Below are positions 51,031 through 61,300 of a DNA stretch of 64,000 nucleotides, one piece after another. Position numbers and translations under genes: made by a program. The DNA lies in contig NZ_WQOH01000036.1 of the NCBI RefSeq assembly GCF_018784445.1, positions 18,743 through 82,742 on the forward strand. Direction: 5' to 3'. Every line of letters starts with the position of its first letter. Position 1 is the first letter of the stretch. The notes under the pieces were generated by a model that saw only the letters and a program-made list of their open reading frames with translations, did not search any database and was not told where the DNA came from. Source of the DNA: Gemmiger formicilis (GTDB taxonomy: Bacteria > Bacillota > Clostridia > Oscillospirales > Ruminococcaceae).

Positions 51031-51095
51031 TTTGTCTGCCATTTGGGGTAAAAGTGGCAGACAAAATGGCAGACAAGCCTAAATCTTGTCTGCCA
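51031..51095. repeat. Cluster of four TGGCAGACAA sites in alternating orientation
   Basis: TTTGTCTGCCA / TGGCAGACAAA (51031-51041, 51055-51065) and TGGCAGACAAG / CTTGTCTGCCA (51067-51077, 51085-51095) form two inverted repeats. A fifth copy lies at about 51377-51387. Their place between an integrase remnant and a tRNA fragment suggests integrase arm-binding sites. Confidence 0.6.
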
Positions 51096-51104
51096 CACAA
51101 AAAA

Positions 51105-51131
51105 TACCTAAGCCGCTAAAAGGCTTAGGTA
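51105..51131 (+). terminator. Hairpin behind the integrase remnant
   Basis: TACCTAAGCC pairs with GGCTTAGGTA across a 7-base loop. Confidence 0.55.
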
Positions 51132-51138
51132 TAAGGAA

Positions 51139-51193
51139 TGCCGGTGATGGGGGTCGAACCCATACGGTGTCACCACCAACGGATTTTGAGTCG
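51139..51193 (-). pseudogene. 3' half of a tRNA-Leu (CAA) gene, probable attachment site
   Basis: On the minus strand GACTCAAAATCCG (anticodon loop with CAA) is followed by a variable arm (TTGGTGGTGACACCG), a T-arm with GGGTTCGACCCC and the acceptor CACCGGCA. The 5' half (acceptor strand and D-arm) is missing, so it is not a functional gene. Integrating elements commonly duplicate tRNA 3' ends. Confidence 0.75.
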
Positions 51194-51199
51194 GCCCAA

Positions 51200-51703
51200 G
51201 TGAGAAGAACTTGGTGGATTTTTTAGGAATTTCAAGGAACTTATTTCCTGCCTTTTTTAGTGAAAAAGCACCCATCCACGATATAATTTTTGATTTTCGG
51301 ACGTACTTACGATTGGAAATCTGGCAGACCAACGTAGTTGAGAAATCATTCTCGCTTTGTGGACAATCTTTCAAAAATGGCAGACAAAAAACAACGCATT
51401 CGGAAAGTAGAGGCACATAAAAAACGGCAGTACCCAATAGCGGACATTTTTTTACTATCTAACGGTTTGGCGACCCGCTATTATTTAAGAAATGCCATTC
51501 TGCCACTATGTCACATCATATCAACCATCCAAGGGGAAACTATATCTTTTTATAGGAATAGGGCGCGGCGCGTTCCTCTCCCCCACACCCCCTCTCCAGC
51601 TGGCTGAAGAAACAGCCAACTGAAAAAGAGAATATCGGTTCTTATAAGCATCTTACCTGTCCACAGGCAAGGTGCTTTTTTATTTCAAAAATCGGAGGTC
51701 ATC
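51200..51703. other. AT-rich non-coding stretch before the ICE-like genes
   Basis: No gene is supported. It contains a further TGGCAGACAA site near 51377, a hairpin CAGCTGGCTG..CAGCCAACTG at about 51597-51622, and the terminator-like hairpin listed at 51647. It may be an element end or a replication or transfer region. Confidence 0.4.
51647..51681 (+). terminator. Terminator-like hairpin upstream of the DUF3991 gene
   Basis: AGCATCTTACCTG pairs with CAGGCAAGGTGCT and is followed by TTTTT. Because it lies only 22 bases before the next start codon it may act as an attenuator. Confidence 0.65.
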
Positions 51704-52639
51704 ATGGGCAAATATCAGAAAAATATCGAAGCTGCGCGGCGTATCAGCGTGATGCAGTATCTTCAAACCTATCACCCCGGCGAACTGGTTCGCAAAACGG
51801 ACAAGGAGTATTGCACCAAGACGCACAGCAGCCTTGTTATCACGCCCGCAAATGGGCTGTTTCACTGGTTTTCGCAGAGCAAGGGTGGCAACAATGCACT
51901 CGACTATCTGGTAAAGGTCGAGGGCATGGATTTTGTCTCAGCGGTACGGTTGCTGAACGAAATGACACCGATGCCGGTCTCTGTTCAGACGGCCAAGGCA
52001 GCACCTGTGCAGCAGCAGACATCCCGCCCCTTTGTGCTGCCGCCTGCGGACAGGAACGCCGAAGCTGCAACGGCCTATCTGATGCACCGTGGCATCAGCC
52101 CGAAAGTGCTGCGCTACTGTGTGGGTAGTGGAATCCTATACCAAACTACGCGCGGCAACTACCGCAACTGCGTTTTTGTGGGCAAAGATGAAAACGGCGT
52201 ACCGCGCTCTGCTTTTCAGCGCGGCTGTCAAGGCAGCTTTCGCGGAGATGTCGCGGGCAGCCAAAAACAGTATGGCTTTCTGATTCCCGCCGAATCAGAA
52301 AACTGCGATACCGTGGAAATCTACGAAGCCCCCATTGATGCCATGTCCGGCGCAACGCTGCGGCAGTACAAACACGATTCCCCGTGGCGCAGCGTCCACT
52401 ACTTGGCGCTGGGCGGGTTGAACCATCAGCCGATTGACTACTTTTTGCAGCAGCATCCCGAAGTAAAGCGCGTGTCGCTTTGCTTTGACCGTGACGACCC
52501 CGGACGAAACTTCACAAAAATTGTTGCGAAACAGCTTGCAGAACGCGGATATATCGTACAGGACGCGCCCCCGGCCATAGGCAAGGATTATAACGACTAT
52601 CTGCTGGCGGCTCGTAGACTTATCAGCATGGAACGGTAA
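51704..52639 (+). CDS. DUF3991/TOPRIM-domain protein (primase-like)
   Basis: The 311-residue protein has an N-terminal CHC2-like region without the zinc-binding Cys (ISVMQYLQTYHPGELVRKTD, then SLVITPANGLFHWFSQSKGG and NALDYLVKVEGMDFVSAVRL). A DUF3991 segment (ATAYLMHRGISPKVLRYCVG) leads to a TOPRIM domain with VEIYEAPIDAMSGATL and the acidic pair in VSLCFDRDDPGRNF. Such proteins occur at the start of ICE maintenance modules and resemble the primase core, suggesting a role in element DNA processing. GGAGG precedes the ATG and parA follows after 11 bases. Confidence 0.9.
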   Translation: MGKYQKNIEAARRISVMQYLQTYHPGELVRKTDKEYCTKTHSSLVITPANGLFHWFSQSKGGNNALDYLVKVEGMDFVSAVRLLNEMTPMPVSVQTAKAAPVQQQTSRPFVLPPADRNAEAATAYLMHRGISPKVLRYCVGSGILYQTTRGNYRNCVFVGKDENGVPRSAFQRGCQGSFRGDVAGSQKQYGFLIPAESENCDTVEIYEAPIDAMSGATLRQYKHDSPWRSVHYLALGGLNHQPIDYFLQQHPEVKRVSLCFDRDDPGRNFTKIVAKQLAERGYIVQDAPPAIGKDYNDYLLAARRLISMER

Positions 52640-52650
52640 AGGAGCGGAAC

Positions 52651-53457
52651 ATGAAAACTATTGCAGTTGCAAACCAAAAAGGCGGTGTGGGCAAAACGAC
52701 CACCACAGTAAACCTCGGCACAGCACTGGCGGCTATGGGCTACAAGGTGCTGTTGGTGGACGCCGACCCGCAGGGCGATTTGAGCAGCTATCTCGGCTAT
52801 GAGGGCACCGAAAACGGCGCAACAATCAGCGACCTAATGGAATCCGTTATCAAGGACGAAAAGCCGCCAGAAGTGGTAATTCACCATGAAGAAAAGGTGG
52901 ATTTCATTCCTTCCGACATTGGTCTGTCTGATATGGAAGTGAGCCTTGTAAACGTTATGGCGCACGAGAAAATCATGGAACAGGCACTGGAGCCGTTCAA
53001 GGACAAATATGATTACTGCCTGATCGACTGTATGCCCTCGCTGGGCATCATCACCGTAGCATCGCTTGTTGCGGCTGACAGGGTATTGATTCCTGTGCAG
53101 GCGCAGCATTTCGCCCTCAAAGGTCTGGTGTCCCTGTTCAAATCCGTCAACCAAGTAAAGCGCCGTATCAATCCCCGGCTGGATATTGACGGCATTGTGC
53201 TGACGATGGTGGACAAGCGCACCAACCTATCCAAAGATGTATGTGCTGCCTTGCGCAGCGCCTACGGTCACGCGCTGAAAATTTACCGTGCAGAAATCCC
53301 GGTCAGTACGCGCACGGCAGAAAGCGCTGCCAGTACACATAGCGTGCTGACCTACGATGCCAACGGGCCAGCCAGTATGGCATACAAAGCGCTTGCCAAG
53401 GAGGTGACGGAAAATGAGAGAGTACGGCAGCAACATCAATCTGCCCTCGCTCGATAA
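52651..53457 (+). CDS. parA: ParA-type partition ATPase
   Basis: The 268-residue protein has a deviant Walker A NQKGGVGKTTTTVNLG, Walker A' VLLVDADPQGDLSSYLGY and Walker B YDYCLIDCMPSLGI, as in Soj/ParA ATPases that move DNA on the nucleoid. It has no N-terminal HTH, so it is the short type Ib-like form. It overlaps parB by 44 bases. On an integrated element it would act in segregation of the excised form. Confidence 0.95.
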   Translation: MKTIAVANQKGGVGKTTTTVNLGTALAAMGYKVLLVDADPQGDLSSYLGYEGTENGATISDLMESVIKDEKPPEVVIHHEEKVDFIPSDIGLSDMEVSLVNVMAHEKIMEQALEPFKDKYDYCLIDCMPSLGIITVASLVAADRVLIPVQAQHFALKGLVSLFKSVNQVKRRINPRLDIDGIVLTMVDKRTNLSKDVCAALRSAYGHALKIYRAEIPVSTRTAESAASTHSVLTYDANGPASMAYKALAKEVTENERVRQQHQSALAR

Positions 53458-54358
53458 TCTGTTTTCGAGTGAGCAGGAGAGGCAGGATGCAAAGCTGGAG
53501 AAAATTCAAATTTTGCCGCTGACGGAACTGCATCCCTTTCGGAATCACCCTTTTCAAGTCCGTGACGATGACGAAATGGACAAAATGGTGGACAGTATAA
53601 AAGAATACGGCGTTATGACCCCTGCCATTGTCCGCCCTCGGAAAGATGGTGGGTATGAAATTGTAGCGGGCCACCGCCGCTGTCATGCCAGCCAGCGGGC
53701 GGGCGTGGAAACTATGCCCTGCATTGTACGTGATATGGACGACGATACTGCTATTATTCTGATGGTTGATAGCAACTGTCAGCGGGAACATATTCTACCG
53801 AGCGAAAAGGCCAAGGCTTACCAAATGAAGCTGGAGGCAATCAACAGAAAGCTCGGTAGACCGTCAAAAGAAAATGTGCGCCAACTTGGCGCACATTTTT
53901 CTGGAAACCGAAGTACGCAAATCATTGGCGAAACTGCCGGTGACAGTAGCCGCCAAGTGGAGCGCTTCATCCGTCTGAACAAACTCACCCCCGAACTTAT
54001 GAAAATGGTGGATGATGGCAAGCTAAAAACCACTCCCGCCGTAGAACTTAGCTACCTTACCCCCGAAGAACAAGAGGACTTCCTCTCTTACATGGAATCC
54101 GAGGGCTGTACTCCCTCACTGTCACAAGCACAAAAACTCAAGGAGGCCAGCAAGGAAAGCGTACTGACACTAGAAAAAATCCAGCATATTATGGCCGCCA
54201 AACCGCCAAGTGTAAAGCCGCGTGACCCGCAGCTTATGATTCCAGTTGCTAAAGTTGAGCGCTATTTTCCCAAAGGATTTACGAGCGACCAGATGCAGCA
54301 GGTTATCGTAAAACTGCTGGAAAACTATGCCCGCGCCCACCAGCACGGCAGCAGATGA
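53414..54358 (+). CDS. parB: ParB/Spo0J-type partition protein
   Basis: The 314-residue protein has the ParB N-domain with CTP-binding motifs (LPLTELHPFRNHPFQVRDDD, then YEIVAGHRRCHASQRAG and LMVDSNCQREHILPSEKAKA). An HTH region follows (TAGDSSRQ-like IIGETAGDSSRQVERFIRLN) and a C-terminal helical part ends LLENYARAHQHGSR. It would bind parS-like sites and stimulate ParA. Its start, with GGAGGTGACGG upstream, lies inside the end of parA, a 44-base overlap. Confidence 0.95.
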   Translation: MREYGSNINLPSLDNLFSSEQERQDAKLEKIQILPLTELHPFRNHPFQVRDDDEMDKMVDSIKEYGVMTPAIVRPRKDGGYEIVAGHRRCHASQRAGVETMPCIVRDMDDDTAIILMVDSNCQREHILPSEKAKAYQMKLEAINRKLGRPSKENVRQLGAHFSGNRSTQIIGETAGDSSRQVERFIRLNKLTPELMKMVDDGKLKTTPAVELSYLTPEEQEDFLSYMESEGCTPSLSQAQKLKEASKESVLTLEKIQHIMAAKPPSVKPRDPQLMIPVAKVERYFPKGFTSDQMQQVIVKLLENYARAHQHGSR

Positions 54359-54370
54359 GGGGGGACACCG

Positions 54371-54775
54371 ATGACGAGATTATTAGTTGTTGAACCCAGC
54401 TACTGCCCTTATCAAGCGGGTTTTTCCAGTGCGGCGACTGCGGTTTCCGAGGTAATCGAGGGTGAAAGCCAAATTCTAAAACCGTTTGGCACACCTCGCA
54501 TCGGGCTGATATGCAGCAAAGCCCAAAGCCGACTGAAATATAACAGACAGGTCAATGACGAGGGAATTACCGTGCGCGGGCGATTTCTCATCTGCGGGCT
54601 AAATGGTGATAAAGTCGTGGGCTTATCCAAAGACCAAGCAGACCGATACAGCCGTCTACTTTTTCTACCGCAAGTCGAAGATATGGCAAGCGGTGAACTG
54701 CCCGCCGCAAAGGTACGCCCGCAGGATGAACGCTACGGGAACAAACTATCTTTTTGGGAAAGGTTGGAAAGATAA
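54371..54775 (+). CDS. DUF3846-like protein
   Basis: The 134-residue protein has LLVVEPSYCPYQAGFSSAAT at the start, followed by AVSEVIEGESQILKPFGTPR and later IRGRFLICGL-like VRGRFLICGLNGDKVVGLSK. This layout (a 'my value, its limits and a lookup of page or token' pattern) matches the DUF3846 proteins found in ICEs and large phages; function unknown. It starts 12 bases after parB and ends one base into the next start. Confidence 0.7.
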   Translation: MTRLLVVEPSYCPYQAGFSSAATAVSEVIEGESQILKPFGTPRIGLICSKAQSRLKYNRQVNDEGITVRGRFLICGLNGDKVVGLSKDQADRYSRLLFLPQVEDMASGELPAAKVRPQDERYGNKLSFWERLER

Positions 54776-55350
54776 TGGAAGAAAAGACAGATAAAGTAGT
54801 CGGCTACATCGAATATCTCGGTGCGGGCGGGATGATCGGTGAAATCGTTCCTTACACAAGCGTGGAAAAATTCAAGGATGAAATTCTGGATTCCTTGGAT
54901 TGTGGGCGGCCAGTGACACCGGTTGTATTCTCAGATGAACTGGATGAGCCACTCCAATTTGATTCAGACACCTATTTTCCGTGGGGATTTCGCAGCGAAA
55001 AGCGAGTGCAAATCCCTTATGAAATCTATCAAACTAACAGGCGAGACCTTGTTTTTATGGAGTATTCTCCTGCTAGGCTCGCTGCCGGAGCAAAGGACTA
55101 CGAACTCGTGTACAAGGGGCAGATGGAGCGTTGGGAAACGCTGGACAGCATTTATTCACGGCATAATCGGGATGACCGTCCAAACGCCAAAACTATGCGT
55201 TCCGTCTCTGTCAGCGATATTATTGTGACACACAAAGATAACGAGACACACGCTTTTTATGTTCAGCCGATTGGGTATAAGCAGGTAGATAACTTGTTGC
55301 CGGAACTTGAAAATGCCACACCGTCAAAAGCAGAACAGCACGAGCGATAA
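54775..55350 (+). CDS. YodL-like accessory protein of the element
   Basis: The 191-residue protein is soluble. Its C-terminal part (MRSVSVSDIIVTHKDNETHA, then FYVQPIGYKQVDNLLPELEN) matches the YodL-type segment seen in ICE proteins where a value is 'shown' through a sentence-like SVSDI motif. The N-terminal part (KVVGYIEYLGAGGMIGEIVP, YTSVEKFKDEI) is of unknown fold. The ATG at 54775 follows GGAAAG; an in-frame ATG seven codons earlier is possible. It overlaps the DUF3846-like stop by one base and the large gene follows after 10 bases. Confidence 0.7.
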   Translation: MEEKTDKVVGYIEYLGAGGMIGEIVPYTSVEKFKDEILDSLDCGRPVTPVVFSDELDEPLQFDSDTYFPWGFRSEKRVQIPYEIYQTNRRDLVFMEYSPARLAAGAKDYELVYKGQMERWETLDSIYSRHNRDDRPNAKTMRSVSVSDIIVTHKDNETHAFYVQPIGYKQVDNLLPELENATPSKAEQHER

Positions 55351-55360
55351 GGAGCAGCCT

Positions 55361-58300
55361 ATGGCAAAATACGAAAATATCCGTGCGCTTGCCAAAAAGC
55401 AACTGCAAGCCGTCACGGAGAGCAGTGACTGCTGGAAAGCATTTTTGCGGACAGCGGCCATTGCTTATAATTATAGTTTCCCGAACCAGCTTTTGATTCA
55501 CGAGCAAAGCCCCACCGCCACAGCCGTGGCCGACATAGCTTACTGGAATAATAATGCGGGTCGCTGGGTCAAGCGCGGCGCACACGGTATCGCGGTATTT
55601 GACACTCGCGCCAATTCTTCCCGGCTGCGGTATCTGTTTGACATTTCCGATACCATCCCCCGCGCAGAGATTCCCGAAGCGCTGCCGTGGGTCATTACAG
55701 ACCAGAACTGGCGGCCTGTTTGGGATAAAATCGTAGCGGATAATCACGCCGACAGCATCCAGAGCGCCCTACTCATGCTCTCTACATCCTGCGTTGCCCA
55801 GCGCAGCGCCATGTTCACAACCGCACTGGGAAAAGCCATAGACGGCAGCAGCTTACAGTGGGCCAAGCCGGACGAACAGCGGCAGCAATTTTTACAGCTT
55901 ATCACCCAAAGCTGTCTGTATATGGCCGCGCTGCGGTGCGGCGTGGATACTGCGCGGCTGGACCTGTCTGCCCTTGAGTCTGTGAACCAGTTTGACACAA
56001 ACCGCATTGCTCTGTGTTTGGGCAGCGCTTGCCAACAGGCGGCACGGCCTCTCATGCAGCAGATCGGCAGCATCACGAGAGAAATCGACAGTGTTGCACG
56101 CGCCGAAAAAGTCCGCTATTATGGAGGCAAGCAAGAGAAAACTACCGATGACAAGGAGGTCAACAATGGAGTACATGATGGTGAACGGCTACCAAATCCC
56201 GGCGCTGACGCTGAACGAGCCGCCGATGCCGGAAATCGGCAAGTACGGCAGCCTGCGGCGGAAATTCCTGCTGGAGAACGCGCCGATGGTGTTCGACGAG
56301 ATGATGCTGGAGGGAACGCTGTACCCGCATCTGGTGGAGATGGACAACGCAGTACATCGGCAAATCGAACAGACGATGCAGACGCTGATGCAGCAGAGCA
56401 CCGCCCCGAACCGGCAGACCGACCCGATGGGCTGGACGCAGTGGATGAACGCCTTGCAGGCCCAAGCCGAGGAACTGGCGATGCAGCAGATTTACAGCCT
56501 GTAACACAAGAACCCCAAGCGGAGAGCGATACCACGCCCTCCGCTTTTTCTGTGCCCATTTCTGATTTGCCGCCGCTGAGCGATGAACTGATTCTAGGCT
56601 TGCTGGCGAAGGACTCCTCCAGCCGTGCCGACAATGCGGCTATTCTGGAATATTTCAATGAGCATCCCGACCTTGCCGAGCGCAGCGCCTTTTGCAAGCA
56701 CTGTTACAAGCAAATTTATACATATTTGTTCGTGGATGACCATACCGTGGGTTTTATCCGGCATGATATGTACCTTGAACTTTGGGAGGGCAACTATCTT
56801 ACCAAAACAGCACAGGTCAATCTGACATGGGATGCTGTTGCCGCAAAGATTGCTGACCTTATCGAGCAAGGGCGTCTGATGGTTCCCATCAAGGCAGCAC
56901 CCGTGCAGCAGCAGATGGAGCAGCTTACTCTTACTCCCGAAGATTCTGAAAAGGCAGGGCTGCCGAGCCATGAGCAGCAAGCAAAAAATATCGACCTTGC
57001 GGCAGAAGCCAAAAAGTGGAACAAGCCCATCATTGACGCATCCGGCAAGTATATTTCCGAGCAGGACATTACCGATGCACTGTGCAAAGGCGGCGGGTTT
57101 GAAGATAGCAAATTTCGCATTCAGCAATATCTCTCTGCACAGGTACTTCCTATCGAGGAAGATCAAGCCCGCTGGCTGAAAAAAGAATACGGCATCGGCG
57201 GCGGCACATGGATCTTCCGTGATGGTGGGCATGGCTTTCTTGACCACATGGGCAAAAATCTTGAGATCACCCGACGTACAGAGGACGGCGAGTATCGCCG
57301 CGTTTTGAAGTGGAAAGAGGTTGCCCAACGCCTACGGCTTTTGGTTTACAACGACCAGTATCTGACCGATGCCGAAAAAGCTACCTATCAGGCATGGGCA
57401 GCAGAACAGCAAGCCGCTCGTGCAGCGAACGATGCCGCACTCGCTCATGCAAAACACGCTATCGCGGATTTCTGCGAGAATGAGGGGCTAAACGAGCCGA
57501 ATTTCTCCGACTTGACCCGCGTGGAGTTTGCTTACTCTACCACCGAGGACGATGAGCACGAGATCCAAGTGTATGCCAATCTTCTGCGGAACGAAATCCG
57601 CTATGAGGTTGACGGTAACATTGTCCATATCGACTACTTCCAAGATAACCACGAGCTTGCTGCGCAGGGCATTGAAAACAGCGCCTTCTCGGATTTTATC
57701 AATACCGCCGAAGCAGAGTTTGAAAAGCATCATCCGACTACAAGAAAAGTCGAAAAATCACCTGTAACTATCGGCAGTACGGTTTATCTGGAAGATGCCA
57801 GACCCTTTACCGTCGAGGAAATCGGCAGAGAAAACATTCATCTGCGGGATGAAAGTTTCCCGCTGGTAGGCCGTGCCGTCAGCCATGAAGAATTTGCGCG
57901 GCTGCTTGCGGCCAACCCCAAAAATGCAGCACTATCCGCCCCGGAAGTTCCAAGCCGCCAAGAGCAGCCGGAAGAAACTGCCGAACCCATCGTGGGCGAA
58001 GTCATCGAAGAACCCAACCCCTTTGTGGCGCAGGTTATGGCGGACGCAGAACGGCTTTCGGCAGAAGATGAACCTTACCACCGCGAACCCATTACCTATG
58101 AAGCCCCTTATCTGGACAACCTGCCGACAGCACCGCGCGAAAAGTTTGCAGCCAACATTGCCGCTATCCAAAAGCTGAAAGAAATTGAGCAGCGCGTAGC
58201 GAACGGCGGCAGCCCTGCTTTTGAGGATGAACAGAGAATTTTAGCGCAGTACACGGGCTGGGGCGGGCTTTCGGATGCGTTCGACCCGAACAAAAGTGCA

Positions 58301-61300
58301 TGGTCGAACGAGTACAGCCAGCTGAAAGCAGCATTGTCTGAATCTGAGTATGAAGCTGCCCGCAGCAGCACCCTGACGGCGTTTTATACCCCCGCCACCG
58401 TTATCCACCCCATCTACCGCGCACTGGAGCGCTTCGGCGTAAAGGGCGGCAAAATCCTGGAACCCAGCATGGGCACAGGCGCATTTCTCGCACACGGACA
58501 TTTTGGCAGCAGTGATGCCAAATTCTACGGCGTAGAATTGGACAGCATCACAGGTCGCATCTCCAAGCAGCTATATCAAAAGGCCAATATCCAAGTAACC
58601 GGCTATGAAAATGCGCTTCTCCCCGACAACTATTTTGACTGCGTTATTGGCAATGTCCCTTTCGGCAATTTCCAAGTCAATGACCCGCAGTATAACCGGC
58701 TGCATTTTCCCATTCACGACTATTTCTTTGCCAAGAGCATCGACAAGCTGCGCACCGGCGGCATCATGGCGTTCATCACCTCCAGCGGCACATTGGACAA
58801 AAAGGATGACCGCGCCCGCAAGTACATTGCCGAGCGCTGCGACCTGATCGGTGCGGTGCGCTTGCCCAACAATGCGTTCAAGGGCAGCGGCACTAAAATT
58901 ATGACGGATGTAATTTTTCTGCAAAAGCGCGATACGCTGCGCCAGCAGGACGAGCCTTGGCTGCACCTTGCAGAAGATGCCAACGGCATCACCATGAACC
59001 GCTACTTTGTGGAGCACCCTGAAATGATTTGCGGCAGAATGGAGATAGTCGCCGGTCCGTATGGCCCGACTTCCACCTGCCAGCCAATAGACCCCGATGC
59101 GGTGGACCGTTTCGGAAAGCCGTTGCTGGAAACGCAAATCGACACTGCTATGCAGCACTTGACCGCCACGCTGACAAAAGCCGAAATTTCCATACAGGAG
59201 GAAAGCGGCGAGGACACCAAGTACATTGATGCCGATCCCTTTGTGCGTAATTTCAGCTACACGGTAAAGGACGATAAAATCTATTACCGCGAAGGCGCAG
59301 TCATGCGGGAGTGTAATCCCAACGCAGCCTCTGCCGAGCGTATCCGCAAACTGGTGGAACTGCGCGATACCACCCGCTCTCTGATCGATGCGCAGTTGCA
59401 GGACTTGTCGGACGAGGAAATCCACCGTCTGCAAGCCCAGCTTAACCGCCAGTATAATGCCTTCCGCGCCAAGCACGGCCTAATCAACAGCCGCAGCGCG
59501 GAGTTGTCTTTCCGGGATGACAGCAGCTACTATTTGCTGTGTTCACTGGAAAATGTCGATGAAAAAGGAAACTTTATCAGCAAGTCGGATATGTTCACCA
59601 AGAGAACTATTCGCTCTGCACAGATACCCGACCACGCCGACACGGCATCGGACGCTCTGGCACTGAGCATCGGGGAACGTGCCAAGGTCGATATGCCCTA
59701 CATGATGCACCTTACCGGGAAAGATGAAGCGACGCTTGCTAAGGAACTGGCGGGCGTTATTTTTGTAGAGCCTTTCCGCAAACAGGAGGACGGCAGCCCT
59801 GTTTACCTTATGGCGGATGAGTATTTATCCGGCAATGTACGCGAAAAGCTGCGTATTGCTCATGTTGCAGCCGACCAAGACCCGGCGTTCCGCATCAATG
59901 TAGAAGCGTTGGAACAGGTGCAGCCCAAGGACTTGACGGCGGGCGAAATAACGGTTCGGTTGGGTGTCACATGGATCGGGCCGGAAATCATCAAGCAGTT
60001 TGCCGATGAACTTTTTCAGTCAACCTACCGCGAACAAAAAATAGCTGTCCGTTACAATGAATACCTGAATAACTGGTATATTTCCAACAAGAGCCAGGGC
60101 AACGATAATATCCGCGTCACGAACACCTACGGCACAAAACGTATCAACGGCTATCATTTGTTGGAGAACGCACTCAACCTGCGGGCCACCAAAATTTACG
60201 ATACAATCTATGACGAAAACGGCAAGGAGCAGCATAAACTCAATGGTCCTGCCACCGAAGAAGCACAGGCCAAGCAGCGGATGATAGAAGATGCTTTTAA
60301 AGACTGGATTTTCAAGGACCGTGAACGCCGGGAAAGTTTGGTAGCGCTGTACAATGAAAAGTTCAACTGCATCCGCCCCCGTGAGTACGACGGCAGCCAC
60401 ATCCAGTTTTTCGGCATGAACCCGGAAATCGCACTGCGGCCCCACCAGCGCAATGCCATTGCCCACATCCTGTACGGCCACAACACCTTGCTGGCCCATG
60501 TGGTTGGCGCGGGTAAAACTTACGAAATGGTTGCCGCCGCAATGGAAAAAAAGCGGCTGGGCCTGTGCAGTAAAACGCTTGTTGCCGTGCCAAACCATCT
60601 GACAGGCCAGTTTGCCAGTGAAGCACTGAAACTGTATCCCAACGCAAACATTTTAGTCACAACGCAGCGTGATTTTGAAAAAACGAACCGCAAGCGGTTT
60701 TGCGCCAAAATTGCCACCGGCAACTATGACATTGTGGTAATCGGTCACAGCCAGTTTGAAAAGATTCCACTTTCCGATGCCAGAAAAGCCGAGTTTATCC
60801 GCAAGCAAATTGACGAACTGGAGATGCAGTTGGAGAGCATGGACAACAGCGACAGCCGTCTGACCGTCAAGCAGTTGGAAAGTAAGAAAAAGCAGTTGAA
60901 AACCAAGCTGTCAAATTTGCTGGACGCCCCGAAGCGGGATGATGTGGTGACTTTTGAGGAACTGGGTGCAGACTCCCTCATGGTCGATGAAGCACACAAT
61001 TTCAAGAACCTCATGACCGTTACAAAGATGCACAACATCGCGGGTATCAGCACCACCGAGAGCCAGAAGGCCAGTGACCTGTTTATGAAGTGCCAGTACC
61101 TTGATGAAATCACCGGGGCGCGGGGCGTAACGTTTGCCACGGGCACCCCCATTTCCAACAGCATGACCGAGCTGTATACCATGCAGCGCTATTTGCAGCA
61201 GTACACCTTGGAACGCAACGGCCTTGCAAACTTTGACAGTTGGGCGGCCACCTTTGGCGAAACCGTCACAGCCATCGAACTTGCGCCGGAGGGAACCGGC

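Noticed and set aside
55307..55360. Longer N-terminus for the giant methylase-helicase
   Set aside because: The upstream start lies inside the preceding gene without a ribosome binding site; the ATG at 55361 has GGAG and a typical MAKYENIRALAKKQL start.
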